Assembly (NCBI GenBank): GCA_964577825.1
Contig: CAZOBJ010000003.1
Coordinates: forward strand, 7,372 to 71,371
DNA length: 64,000 nt
Direction of reading: 5' to 3'
Source: CAZOBJ01 sp964577825
Lineage (GTDB): Bacteria; Planctomycetota; SZUA-567; JAFGNG01
Position numbers and translations under genes: made by a program. The notes below the pieces were generated by a model. That model did no database searches. It worked only from the letters and a program-made list of their open reading frames with translations, and was not told where the DNA came from. Shown here piece by piece: positions 1 to 8,674 of this stretch (position 1 is its first letter; each line of letters opens with the position of its first letter).

Positions 1-31
1 CCCGGCAAGCGCTCCCGGCGAGAGGAACCCC

Positions 32-1894
32 ATGCCCCAGCATTCGTCGTTGGCGGACAAGCCGCTCGGGCTCCGCGCCGTGTTCTCCATCGCCGCGGGC
101 GCGATGATCAGCTCGGGGCTCTTCGTGTTGCCCGGCCTGGCCTTCGAGAAGGTCGGCGCCGCCATGATCCTCTGCTACCTGCTCGCCGGCATCCTGAACG
201 TCCCCACCATGCTCGCCCAGGCCGAACTGGCCACCGCCATGCCCAAGAGCGCCGGCAGCTACTTCGTGGTCGAGCGAAGCCTCGGCGCCTACATGGGCAC
301 GGTCGCAGGCCTCATCAACTGGTGCTCCATCGGGCTGAAGGCCGCGTTTGCGCTCGTGGGCATCGGCACGCTGGGCCTGTACTTCGCGCCCGAACTGGGC
401 GCGTGGGCGGTCAAGGGCGCGGCCCTCGGCGCGTGCGTGCTCTTCACCGTGGTCAACCTGGTGGGCGCTAAGCACGCGGGGCGGCTCCAGGGGCTCTTGG
501 TCGCCGGCCTCGTGGCCATTCTGGCGGTGTACATCGGCGCGGGGCTGCCGCACCTGGAGGTCACGCGCTACTCGCCCTTCTTCATCGGAGACTTCGAGGC
601 CTTCATGGCCGTCACGGGCATGGTGTTCATCTCCTACGGAGGGCTCACCAAGGCCGTGGACGTGGCCGAGGAGGTCGACAACCCCGCCCGCAACCTGCCG
701 CTGGGGATGTTCCTCTCCTTTGCCGTGGTGAACGTCTTGTATATCGGCGTGGCGTTCGTCACCGTGGGACTGCTGGACGCTGAGGTGCTGCGCGGCAGCC
801 TGCGCCCGATCACCGAAGGGGCCGGCGTCAGCCTCGGCTCGATCGGATTGATCGCGGTCGGCATCGCGGCGTTCTTGGCGTATGCGAGCACGGGGAACGC
901 AGGCATCCTGTCCGCCTCGCGTTCGCCCATGGCCATGAGCCACGACGGCCTGCTGCCTCGCGCGCTGGCGCGCACCAACGCCCGCTTCGGCACGCCGCAC
1001 GTGGCTGTGCTCGTCACGGGCGGTTTGATGGCCGCGGTGATCGCATTCCTGAGCGTGGAGGACCTGGTCAAGACCGCGTCCACGATGCTTCTCATCTCCC
1101 TGGGGCTCATCAACATCTCGGTCATGGTCATGCGCAAGAGCGGCATCACCGGGTACCGGCCCACGTACCGTATGCCGCTGTGCCCGTGGCTGCCGCTCGC
1201 CTGCACGGTGATGTACGGCTTCCTGATCGCGGAGATGGGGCTCGTGCCGCTGTTGACCACCGCCGGGTTCATTGCCGCGGCGAGCGTCTGGTACGTCGTC
1301 TACGTCCAGCAGAAGATCGACCGCGAAGCGGCCGTCGCCTACCTCGTGAAGAGCATCCTCTCCAAGCACATCAAGCGCATCGGCCTGGAAGACGAACTCG
1401 TGCAGATCAGCCTGGAGCGCGACGAGGTCGAAGCGGACCGCTTTGATCGGCTCGTCCGGCAGGCGCCGATCCTGGACATCAAGGAGGAAATTCGCGCAGC
1501 GGATCTGTTCTTCAGGATCGGCGAGGCCCTGAGCGACCGGTTGAAGCAGTCCCCGGAGCGCATCCGCGACCTCCTGCTCGAACGCGAACGAGACGCCAGC
1601 ACCATGATCCAGCCGGGCCTGGCCATCCCGCACGTCATCGTGGAGGGGACGGGCGTCTTCGAGCTCGTGCTCGTGCGCTGCCGCAAAGGCGCAATCTTCT
1701 CCGAGCTTCATCCGCCGGTCCATACCGCCTTCGTGCTGATCGGCTCGCCGGACGAGCGTTCGTACCACCTGCGTGCCCTCGTGGCCATCGCGCACGTGGT
1801 CCAGGAGCCGCGCTTCCAGGAACGCTGGCAACAGGCCGCCAACGCCGAGCAGCTGCGCGACATCGTGCTCCTGTCCGGGCGCATGCGCGACTGA
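32..1894 (+). CDS. APC-family amino acid permease with C-terminal PTS EIIA-like domain
   Basis: Predicted inner-membrane amino acid/polyamine transporter of 620 residues. Residues about 15-440 hold some twelve hydrophobic segments and begin with the APC-type motif around SIAAGAMISSGLFVLPG. A soluble tail follows. Its last 140 residues match the PTS EIIA (fructose/Ntr) fold: EALSDRLKQSPERI, then GLAIPHV, in which His534 sits at the position of the phosphorylated EIIA histidine. The start ATG follows the SD-like GAGAGGAA. APC-EIIA fusions occur in several bacterial groups. The tail is usually taken as a regulatory sensor of PTS-Ntr phosphorylation, which is inference here because no other PTS gene is in the window. 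The substrate cannot be read from sequence. The promoter lies outside the window. Confidence 0.88.
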   Translation: MPQHSSLADKPLGLRAVFSIAAGAMISSGLFVLPGLAFEKVGAAMILCYLLAGILNVPTMLAQAELATAMPKSAGSYFVVERSLGAYMGTVAGLINWCSIGLKAAFALVGIGTLGLYFAPELGAWAVKGAALGACVLFTVVNLVGAKHAGRLQGLLVAGLVAILAVYIGAGLPHLEVTRYSPFFIGDFEAFMAVTGMVFISYGGLTKAVDVAEEVDNPARNLPLGMFLSFAVVNVLYIGVAFVTVGLLDAEVLRGSLRPITEGAGVSLGSIGLIAVGIAAFLAYASTGNAGILSASRSPMAMSHDGLLPRALARTNARFGTPHVAVLVTGGLMAAVIAFLSVEDLVKTASTMLLISLGLINISVMVMRKSGITGYRPTYRMPLCPWLPLACTVMYGFLIAEMGLVPLLTTAGFIAAASVWYVVYVQQKIDREAAVAYLVKSILSKHIKRIGLEDELVQISLERDEVEADRFDRLVRQAPILDIKEEIRAADLFFRIGEALSDRLKQSPERIRDLLLERERDASTMIQPGLAIPHVIVEGTGVFELVLVRCRKGAIFSELHPPVHTAFVLIGSPDERSYHLRALVAIAHVVQEPRFQERWQQAANAEQLRDIVLLSGRMRD

Positions 1895-1967
1895 GGTCCG
1901 CCGATTCCAGACAGATGGGCCTTGCGCCTACACAGCCGTCCCGCTCCGGCGGCGGCCTCGACGCTGC

Positions 1968-1995
1968 TTGACGATTTGTTCGCTGCGTGAAGAAT
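1968..1995 (+). promoter_or_regulatory. Putative sigma70 promoter of the glycosyltransferase gene
   Basis: TTGACG (1968-1973), a 16-base spacer, then AAGAAT (1990-1995). It lies 83 bases upstream of the glycosyltransferase start. The -35 is good and the -10 is moderate (4 of 6). Confidence 0.5.
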
Positions 1996-2077
1996 GGGGG
2001 CTGCAATCGCGTGCTTCGGGCCGGTCGAGAACCGGCTTTTCCGCCCGCCGGGCCTTGCCGCGCCGCGAGGAGTGTCC

Positions 2078-3262
2078 ATGCGCGTCGTGCACATGATCAC
2101 CCGCATGATCCTGGGCGGCGCCCAGGAGAATACGCTGTTGTCCGTGCTCGGCCAGCAGGCCCGCCCGGGCTGGGAGGTCGTGCTCCTGACCGGCCCCACC
2201 ACCGGGCCGGAGGGCACGCTGGTGCCCCTGGCGCGCGAACGCGGGGCCATGGTCGTGGAAGAGTCGTCCCTCGTGCGCGCGCTCGCGCCCCGGGGCGACT
2301 GGCGGGCCTGGCGGGCGCTGCGCGGCCGCGTGCGCGACCTGCGCCCGGACGTTGTGCACACCCACTCCAGCAAGGCCGGGGTCCTGGGGCGGTGGGCGGC
2401 CTGGCGCGAAGGCGTGCCTTTTGTCGCGCACACGATCCACGGCCTGCCCTTCCACCCGTACCAGAGCAGGCTCAGCCACGCCCTGTACGTGGCCGCCGAG
2501 CGGTTCGCGGCCCGGCGCTGCCACGCCATCGTATCCGTGGCCGATGCCATGACCGCGCAGGCGCTCGCCGCGGGCGTGGGGCGCGCCGACCAGTACCGCA
2601 CCGTGTACAGCGGCATGGAGGTGGAGCCCTTCCTGCGCCGCGACTGGGACCGCGCGGCCCTGCGCGCGCGGTGGGGGCTTGCGCCCGAGGACTACGTCAT
2701 CGGCAAGGTGGCGCGCCTGTTCGAGCTCAAGGGCCACGACTACCTGTTCGACGCGTTCGAACGCATCCTGCCGGCCCACCCCAACGCGCGCCTGTTTCTC
2801 GTCGGCGACGGTCTGCTGCGCGACCGGTTCGAGGCCCTCGTGCGCGAGCGCGGATTCGCGGACCGGGTCCTCTTTGCCGGACTCGTGCCCCGGGACGAGA
2901 TTCCCGCGGCCCTGGCAACCATGGACCTGGTGGTCCACTGCTCCCTGCGCGAGGGCCTGGCGCGCGTGCTGCCCCAGGCGCTCCTGTCCGAGCGGCCCGT
3001 AGTGAGCTTCGACGTGGACGGCGCGCGCGAGGTGGTCCGCGACGGCGAGACGGGCCTGCTCGTACGCGCACAGGACGTCGACGGGCTCACCGGCGCCATC
3101 GAGCGGACGCTCACCCGCCCGGACGAGGCCCGGGACATGGCCGCCGCGGGCTGTGTCCTGTGCCGCGAACGATTCGACTGGCGGCGCATGGTCGACGCCC
3201 TGTGCGACCTGTACGAGCAGGGCCTGGCCGCGCACGGCGCGGGTCGAAACGGGAACGACTGA
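2078..3262 (+). CDS. Glycosyltransferase family 4 (GT-B fold)
   Basis: 394-residue cytoplasmic sugar transferase. The N-terminal Rossmann domain begins MRVVHMITRMILGGAQENTL, the usual GT4 opening with a glycine-rich nucleotide-sugar loop. The C-terminal domain has VARLFELKGHDYLFDAF and the donor-binding stretch CSLREGLARVLPQAL, in which the two Glu are the EX7E pair. The start was set at the ATG behind GCGAGGAG, because the upstream extension of the frame is not conserved-looking. Such enzymes build lipopolysaccharide or other glycoconjugates. Donor and acceptor are unknown, and no other glycan genes lie beside it. The serine protease gene follows 91 bases later on the same strand. Confidence 0.9.
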   Translation: MRVVHMITRMILGGAQENTLLSVLGQQARPGWEVVLLTGPTTGPEGTLVPLARERGAMVVEESSLVRALAPRGDWRAWRALRGRVRDLRPDVVHTHSSKAGVLGRWAAWREGVPFVAHTIHGLPFHPYQSRLSHALYVAAERFAARRCHAIVSVADAMTAQALAAGVGRADQYRTVYSGMEVEPFLRRDWDRAALRARWGLAPEDYVIGKVARLFELKGHDYLFDAFERILPAHPNARLFLVGDGLLRDRFEALVRERGFADRVLFAGLVPRDEIPAALATMDLVVHCSLREGLARVLPQALLSERPVVSFDVDGAREVVRDGETGLLVRAQDVDGLTGAIERTLTRPDEARDMAAAGCVLCRERFDWRRMVDALCDLYEQGLAAHGAGRNGND

Positions 3263-3353
3263 CAGATAGCTTGTGGACCGCGCGCCGGCCCGACCCACAC
3301 GCACGGACGGCTCGCTTGCGCAATCCTGGCCCCGAACCTGTGAGGAGAGAAGC

Positions 3354-4763
3354 ATGAGACCCCTTTGCGCCGCGACATGCCTGTTCGCACTGGCCTTGGT
3401 GTACGCCCTGCCCGGGGTTGCCGGCGAGGACCTGGCCGCCAAGGGCACCGAGGACCTGCGCGCCCGGTCGGCCGCGTTCCGCAGCGTCGTGCGCCAGGCC
3501 AAGGGCGCGGTCGTGCACATCCTCTGCAGCCTGCCCGGCGACGCGGTCAGTCGCGGCAGCGGAGTCATCATCGACGAGCAGGGGTTCATCCTCACGAGCT
3601 ACCACGTGGTGCGCGCCGCGGAGAAGATGCGCGTCCACCTCGCCGACCGCAGGCGGGTGCCGGGGCAGCTGATCAGCTTCGACCCCCTGACGGACCTGGC
3701 CATGCTGCGCATCCATGCCGACGACCTGAAGGCCGCGTCTCTGGGCGACAGCGACGCCATCGAGGTGGGCGACTGGGTGCTGGCCATCGGGTCGCCCCTG
3801 GGGTTCCAGCACACGGTCACCGCGGGCATCGTATCGGCCACCGGACGCGACTTCTACGGAGACCGCGACGACCCGTTCGAGGGGTACCAGTATTTCATCC
3901 AGACCGACGCGGCCGTGTACGAGGGAAGCTCCGGCGGACCGCTTCTCAATCTCGACGGCGAGGTGGTCGGCATCACCCACAGCGCCACGCTCATCAGGCC
4001 CGGACCGGAGGGCCGGGTCACCAGCTACACCCCGCTCGCGTTCGCCACACCCATCGACTTCGTGAAGAACGTGCTCGAACCCATGAAGCAGGGCCGGGGC
4101 GCCCCGCGCGGACGGCTGGGCGTGGGCCTGCGCGACGTGGGGCCGGCCATCGCGGCGGCCATGGACCTGGACGAGATCTACGGCGCCCAGATCCAGCATG
4201 TGGAACGCAACAGCACCGCCGCGGACGCGAACCTGCACACCGGCGACCTGATTCTGGCCGTGGAGGGAGTGCGCGTGCGCAACCGCGCGCACCTGCGCAG
4301 CCTGATCGCATGCAAGCCCGTGGGCGAGGAGATCTCCGTGCAGGTGCTGCGCAACGGTCAACGCTTCGAGCGAGAGTTCGTGCTGCGCGGCCAGCCCACC
4401 CTGCTTGAGGACCGGAAGCTCCTGGGCATCGCGCTCATGGACCTCACCAAGGTATGGGCCGACCAGCTGGGCCTGGACGCGCCCCGCGGGGCGCTGGTGG
4501 TGGCCATCATCCCCGGCGGCCGGGGCGAGGCCACGGGCCTGCGGCCGGGCATGGTGATCAGCGCCATCAACGCCATGCCCGTGCCGGACATCCGCGCCTA
4601 TGCGGCGGCGGCCAAGCAGCTGGACGAGGCCGAGGACCTGCAGCTGGCGGTCAACATCGGCGGCAAGCTGTATCTCGTGCGCCTCCACCGCAATGCGCAG
4701 GGGCTGTTTCGGCCCGCGCCGGCCTTGTCCGAGTCCGAAGTGGGGGAATCCGTCGCGCAGTGA
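3354..4763 (+). CDS. Periplasmic trypsin-like serine protease with two PDZ domains (DegP/HtrA type)
   Basis: 469 residues with an N-terminal signal peptide (MRPLCAATC to about residue 24). The S1C protease domain carries the triad His84 (SYHVV), Asp114 (DPLTDLAM) and Ser193 (YEGSSGGPL, where families usually read GNSGG). Two PDZ-like regions follow, about 275-365 (LGVGLRDVG onward) and 375-455 (with GLRPGMVISAINAMP). This is the length and layout of DegP/DegQ. The role is presumably periplasmic quality control. The ATG follows the clear SD TGAGGAGAG. The gene runs convergently into the minus-strand gene that ends 6 bases away. The second PDZ is degenerate, so chaperone-type cage assembly is not assured. 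Confidence 0.92.
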   Translation: MRPLCAATCLFALALVYALPGVAGEDLAAKGTEDLRARSAAFRSVVRQAKGAVVHILCSLPGDAVSRGSGVIIDEQGFILTSYHVVRAAEKMRVHLADRRRVPGQLISFDPLTDLAMLRIHADDLKAASLGDSDAIEVGDWVLAIGSPLGFQHTVTAGIVSATGRDFYGDRDDPFEGYQYFIQTDAAVYEGSSGGPLLNLDGEVVGITHSATLIRPGPEGRVTSYTPLAFATPIDFVKNVLEPMKQGRGAPRGRLGVGLRDVGPAIAAAMDLDEIYGAQIQHVERNSTAADANLHTGDLILAVEGVRVRNRAHLRSLIACKPVGEEISVQVLRNGQRFEREFVLRGQPTLLEDRKLLGIALMDLTKVWADQLGLDAPRGALVVAIIPGGRGEATGLRPGMVISAINAMPVPDIRAYAAAAKQLDEAEDLQLAVNIGGKLYLVRLHRNAQGLFRPAPALSESEVGESVAQ

Positions 4764-4769
4764 CGCGAG

Positions 4770-5258
4770 TCAACGCACGGCCTCCACCACCGCGATTTCG
4801 CTAATGCGCCACTCGTCGTCGACCTTTTCCCAGTCGATCTCGATCTCTCGAGCACCGGTCGCCTGAGGCTCTGCGCCCCGCTGGTACTCCAGCATCGCGG
4901 TGAGCCGAACCGTGGCGCGCTCGCGGCTCTCGGCTACGTCCACCTCCACGTCGCGCAGGTCCACCTCGGCCCAGTCCACGACGCTGTAGGCCCTTCGGTA
5001 GGCCAGGGCAAGGCCCTCCTGGCTTTGAATGTCCGGGATCGGGTTTCCGGGGCTCAGCCGACAATCCTGGGTGAACAGGGTGCGCAGGCTCGACAGCCTG
5101 CCGAACATCGCCGCGTCCGGGCTGCCGCGAGGCTTGCTTACGGTCTGCGACAGGACGTCCAGCCGCCGCCGGATGCGCCGCTCGTCCCCCCCGCGCCAGA
5201 GGAAGTACGCCCCCACGCACAGCGCGATCACGAGAATCAGAATCAGCGTCCGCTTCAC
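4770..5258 (-). CDS. Small membrane-anchored protein, NTF2-like domain possible
   Basis: 162 residues. One N-terminal hydrophobic anchor (LILILVIALCVGAYFL, residues 4-20) precedes a soluble domain of about 135 residues. That domain has helical segments followed by beta-rich, alternating polar/hydrophobic strands ending in IEIDWEKVDDEWRISEI, a pattern common in NTF2/SnoaL-like folds. I do not recognise a named family. The GTG start overlaps the TGA of the signal peptidase gene (GTGA), so translation is probably coupled to it. This suggests a small envelope protein made together with the peptidase. The function is unknown. Confidence 0.75.
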   Translation of the reverse strand: MKRTLILILVIALCVGAYFLWRGGDERRIRRRLDVLSQTVSKPRGSPDAAMFGRLSSLRTLFTQDCRLSPGNPIPDIQSQEGLALAYRRAYSVVDWAEVDLRDVEVDVAESRERATVRLTAMLEYQRGAEPQATGAREIEIDWEKVDDEWRISEIAVVEAVR

Positions 5259-5749
5259 CAGAGAGGCGCTCCCACTATGCGCGAGCGGTCCACGCGGCCG
5301 TGAATGTGCGCGGACGACCGCATCGCACGGTTGTCCCCGACCACGTAGTACTCTCGCTCGCCGCACCGCTTGGGCGGCAGGTTCCAGTCGCCCTCAAACA
5401 GGACATACGGCTCGTCCAAGGGGCTGCCCTCCACGTACACCTGTCCGTGCCGGAACGAGACCGTCTCGCCCGGCAGGCCGACCACGCGCTTGAGCAGCAT
5501 CACCGACCGCCCGGCGAGCTCGATGGCGATCACGTCGCCTCGCTGAGGGTCGCTTCGAACATAGGCCAGGGCGTTGACCAACGTCAGCCCGCCGGTCTTG
5601 TAGTTGGGTGACATGCTCGCGCCCTCCACGCGCGCGGGCAAGAGCACGTACCCGAAAAAGACGTACGCAGCCGCTGCCACCACCAGCGCGCGCACCAGCG
5701 TGCGCCGGGGATTGCGCCCGATCACGAGCCGCCGCCAGCCATCCGCCAT
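5255..5749 (-). CDS. lepB: Signal peptidase I
   Basis: 164-residue membrane-anchored leader peptidase that removes signal peptides at the outer face of the inner membrane. One transmembrane segment (about residues 18-36) precedes the catalytic domain. It has the nucleophile Ser45 in EGASMSP, the general base Lys87 in MLLKRVVGLPGE, and the downstream GDNR box (VVGDNRAMRSS). It is short, as in Gram-positive-type or minimal SPase I, and lacks the E. coli second helix. The start ATG at 5749 follows GGAGG at ideal spacing, with a consensus promoter just upstream. The downstream anchored gene overlaps its stop codon. Confidence 0.93.
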   Translation of the reverse strand: MADGWRRLVIGRNPRRTLVRALVVAAAAYVFFGYVLLPARVEGASMSPNYKTGGLTLVNALAYVRSDPQRGDVIAIELAGRSVMLLKRVVGLPGETVSFRHGQVYVEGSPLDEPYVLFEGDWNLPPKRCGEREYYVVGDNRAMRSSAHIHGRVDRSRIVGAPLW

Positions 5750-5766
5750 ACCGGGCCTCCGCAAGC

Positions 5767-5795
5767 ATTGTACCGCTTTGGCGCCCGGGGGTCAA
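5767..5795 (-). promoter_or_regulatory. Sigma70-type promoter of lepB
   Basis: On the minus strand: TTGACC (5795-5790), 17 bases, TACAAT (5772-5767). The predicted start site falls only about 10-15 bases before the lepB ATG, leaving a very short leader that is mostly the SD. Confidence 0.8.
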
Positions 5796-5873
5796 AGCGC
5801 GTGCTTTTGCTCCAGACATCTGCATTGAGAGACGATACACCATACGGACGCATCGTTCGTCCGGGAGGCGACC

Positions 5874-6704
5874 ATGTCCGCGCGCATGCTATGCACCTGC
5901 CTCGTGTTCGCCCTGGCCGCCACGTGGGCCCAGGCCGCGGACCGGCCCACCGACAGCCGGGTGGCCTATATCGACTACCTGGCGGCCGGCAACCTGGCCC
6001 GCCAGGGGGCGCTCAAGGAGGCGCTGCGCTACTACCGAAGCGCCATGCAGGCCGACCCGCAATTCACCGAGGCCATGCATGACGCCGCGCTCATCTATGC
6101 GCGCCTGGAGGACTGGGAGCCCGCCCGGCAGGTGATCGATCAGGCCATCAAGGTCGCGGGCGACGACCCGATCCTGCACCACGCCCGGGGCGAGATCCTC
6201 CAGGCCGAGGGGTTCGCGCGCCTGCGCGCCCGCGATCAGGAGGCCGGACTCCAGGCCGTGCACGAGGCCGTGCAAAGCTACGGCAAGGCCATCGAGGTCG
6301 CCGAAGAGCACGGAGAGCTGGCCGCGCGCGCGCCCACGTACTTCCGCCTGGGCGAGATCCTGTATCGGGTCTACGGCGATGTCGCCTCGGCCCGTCGCTA
6401 CTGGCAGCAAGTGCTGCGCCTCCACGCCCCGGCCCCGCACCGGGCCGATACCCCGCAGGAGGTCGCCCGGCGCACCAGGCTGCGCACTCGGCTTCGCACC
6501 TGGCAGCGCTGGACCGAGGCGCACCTGCGCCAGCTCGGGGACGCGCCCTCTGCGCCGCCTGTCCCGCCGCAGGAGCCGAGCCTCTTGCCCGCGCCGGACG
6601 GCCAGCCGCCAGCCCTGCCCCCCATCGAGGAGGAACCCGCCGCGGCCCCCATCGAGCGGGCACAGACACGGTACGAGTTCTGGGACTGGCCCAGGCACCG
6701 ATAG
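5874..6704 (+). CDS. Secreted TPR-repeat protein
   Basis: 276 residues with a signal peptide (MSARMLCTC to the AQA/AD site near residue 22). About five helical-pair repeats of TPR type span residues 30-200; GNLARQGALKEALRYYRSAM is the clearest, with Gly/Ala spacing typical of TPR motifs. A proline-rich tail (about 210-265) follows. TPR proteins act as protein-interaction scaffolds, and no partner is implied by position. The ATG follows GGGAGGCGACC. The gene ends 9 bases from the convergent CPBP gene. A single-gene transcript diverging from lepB is likely. Confidence 0.8.
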   Translation: MSARMLCTCLVFALAATWAQAADRPTDSRVAYIDYLAAGNLARQGALKEALRYYRSAMQADPQFTEAMHDAALIYARLEDWEPARQVIDQAIKVAGDDPILHHARGEILQAEGFARLRARDQEAGLQAVHEAVQSYGKAIEVAEEHGELAARAPTYFRLGEILYRVYGDVASARRYWQQVLRLHAPAPHRADTPQEVARRTRLRTRLRTWQRWTEAHLRQLGDAPSAPPVPPQEPSLLPAPDGQPPALPPIEEEPAAAPIERAQTRYEFWDWPRHR

Positions 6705-6713
6705 GCACGCGCC

Positions 6714-7472
6714 TCAACCCCACACCCGCAGTCCCACCACCAGCACGTCGTAGCATGCGTGGCAGCCCACCGCCAGGCCCAGGCCGCGCGCGAGATAGAC
6801 CCAGGCGAAGTACACACCGGCCACCGTACGGAACGCGAACAGGCCCAGCCGCCACTCGTCGCCCAGGGGCGGAAGGTGATGAAAGCCCGCAAACAGAAGC
6901 GCCGACACCAGCACGCACGCGGGCTGCACCCAGGCCGGGCGCTCGCCTTCCTCGTCCTTGCGTCCGAGCACGGCCAGCAGGCCGCCCAAGAGCACCAGCC
7001 GGAACAGGAATTCCTCGTACACCCCGGCCCCCAAAGACAGGACCAGCGCGCTCACGAGCCCGAGCCCGGCCTGCCCGGCGGCCAGCGCGCCCTGGGCTCC
7101 GCCGCCCAGGGCGTACTGCACGGCGCGGTCGAGCGCGAACAGGGGCAGACTCAGGATCACGCTCTCCAGGACCATGCCCAGGAACGTGACCCCGTGCACC
7201 CGCCAAGAGGCCTGGCGCAGGCCCTGCAGAAGCAGGAGGGTCACCACAATGCACAGGGCCGAGAGCACCGGCCCGTAGATGCCCAGGGCCTCCAGGGCCC
7301 GCTTGAGGATCGCGTCCGCGGTGTTGACGACCACCTGACTGCGTCCCGCGGCCATGATCTGCACGCCTGCCTCGTACACGAGCAGGATGGGCAGGATGAA
7401 CAGGAGCGCCGCAATCGGGCGCTGGCTCTCCTTCAGGTAGACGAGGATGGTGTACCTGGGCTCGCCGGCCAT
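6714..7472 (-). CDS. CPBP-family intramembrane metalloprotease
   Basis: 252 residues with about seven to eight membrane segments. The family motifs are all present: EEFLFR (Glu153, Glu154, Arg158), FxxxH (Phe194 to His198 in FAGFHH), and a third-helix His238 with Asp242 (GCHACYD). The family includes the CAAX prenyl protease Rce1 and bacterial proteins for bacteriocin self-immunity or membrane-protein processing. No bacteriocin or prenyl substrate gene is nearby, so the substrate is unknown. The start at 7472 follows GGAGAAG; the longer upstream frame was discarded. Transcription diverges from the URO-D gene. Confidence 0.88.
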   Translation of the reverse strand: MAGEPRYTILVYLKESQRPIAALLFILPILLVYEAGVQIMAAGRSQVVVNTADAILKRALEALGIYGPVLSALCIVVTLLLLQGLRQASWRVHGVTFLGMVLESVILSLPLFALDRAVQYALGGGAQGALAAGQAGLGLVSALVLSLGAGVYEEFLFRLVLLGGLLAVLGRKDEEGERPAWVQPACVLVSALLFAGFHHLPPLGDEWRLGLFAFRTVAGVYFAWVYLARGLGLAVGCHACYDVLVVGLRVWG

Positions 7473-7512
7473 GGCTTCTCCGCGAACGCGCCCGCCCTTG
7501 CGCGGGCGTCCC

Positions 7513-7541
7513 TGGACATCCTGCCTTGATCGGGTTACTCT
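7513..7541 (+). promoter_or_regulatory. Putative promoter of the URO-D-type methyltransferase
   Basis: TGGACA (7513-7518), 17 bases, TACTCT (7536-7541), giving a leader of about 30 bases to the GTG start at 7577. Confidence 0.5.
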
Positions 7542-7576
7542 TTGCAAGGCTTTTCGACTCCGCGAGGGGAGGATCC

Positions 7577-8674
7577 GTGGCCACCGGCAAGCTGCGCGGT
7601 TTCGCCCAGCCCTATACGCCCGACTATCCGGGCTTCCTCAGCAACCTGCGAAGAGAAGGCACCCCGGACCGCGTGTGGTTCGTGGAGCTCTTCCTGGATC
7701 CGGAGGTCCAGGACGAGATCGACCGGCGCTTCGGCGTCACGGCCCACCTGGACCCCGGCGACCCGGACTACGCGGTTCGCCGCCTGATCGCGCTTCAGCA
7801 GTTCCTGGGCTACGACTACGTGCGCGTAAAGCTCGAAGGCCACGAGCTCGCCCGCGCTCTGCATACCGTCCAGGACACGGCCTCCGCCGCGCGAGCGGGC
7901 GGGCGCGAGTGGATCGAAGAAGGATTCGGGCCCATCCGTTCGTGGGACGACTTCGAGCGCTATCCCTGGCCGCAGCCCGCGGATGCGCGCACCGAGATGC
8001 TGGAGGCGGCCCTGCGCCACCTGCCCGAGGGCATGTGCCTGGCCGGGAGCGGCCTCGCGCACTTCTTCGAGGAGCTCGTGGAGCTCTTCGGGTACGAGGG
8101 CCTCTGCTTCGCCCTGTACGACAACCGAGACCTCGTGCGCGCGGCGTTCGAGCGCCTGCTGGCCCTGAACGAAGCGCGCGCCCGCATCTTTCTGCAGTGC
8201 GACCGGGTCGAGCTCCTGTGGCATTCCGACGACATGGGGCACAAGACCGGGCCCCTGATCTCGCCGGCGGACCTGCGCGAGTTCGTGCTGCCCGGCCACC
8301 GGCGCCTCGCCCACCTGGCCCACGAGGCCGGTCGCCTGACCGTGCTGCACTCCTGCGGCAACCGGCGCCTGTTCCTGGACGACCTGCTCGAGGACGTGCG
8401 CGTCGACGCGCTGCACTCCTGGGAGGACACGATCGAGCGGATCACCGACGCCAAGTCCGAATACGGCGACCGCGTCGCGTTGCTCGGAGGGATCGACGTG
8501 GACTTCCTGTGCCGCGCTCCGGAGCAGGCCGTGCGCGCCCGGGTGCGCGAAACCCTGGACGTGTGCCAGCCCGGGGGCGGGTACGCGCTGGGCACGGGCA
8601 ACAGCGTGGCCAACTACGTGCCCGTGGACCAATACCTGGCCATGCTCGACGAGGGCAGGCTCTACGGGCGCTGA
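7577..8674 (+). CDS. Uroporphyrinogen-decarboxylase-family protein, probable corrinoid or thiol methyltransferase
   Basis: 365-residue URO-D TIM-barrel protein. It contains His258-x-Cys260 (LHSCGN) and a later Cys330 (DVCQPGGGYALGTGNS). This His-x-Cys...Cys arrangement is the zinc site of MtaA/MtbA-type methyltransferases, not the active site of heme-pathway HemE. I therefore read it as a methyl-group transferase acting between a corrinoid protein and a thiol or folate. No corrinoid protein gene adjoins it. The start is a GTG behind GGGGAGGAT; an upstream alternative lacks an SD. Its last 13 bases overlap the end of the convergent biotin-ligase reading frame. Confidence 0.85.
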   Translation: MATGKLRGFAQPYTPDYPGFLSNLRREGTPDRVWFVELFLDPEVQDEIDRRFGVTAHLDPGDPDYAVRRLIALQQFLGYDYVRVKLEGHELARALHTVQDTASAARAGGREWIEEGFGPIRSWDDFERYPWPQPADARTEMLEAALRHLPEGMCLAGSGLAHFFEELVELFGYEGLCFALYDNRDLVRAAFERLLALNEARARIFLQCDRVELLWHSDDMGHKTGPLISPADLREFVLPGHRRLAHLAHEAGRLTVLHSCGNRRLFLDDLLEDVRVDALHSWEDTIERITDAKSEYGDRVALLGGIDVDFLCRAPEQAVRARVRETLDVCQPGGGYALGTGNSVANYVPVDQYLAMLDEGRLYGR

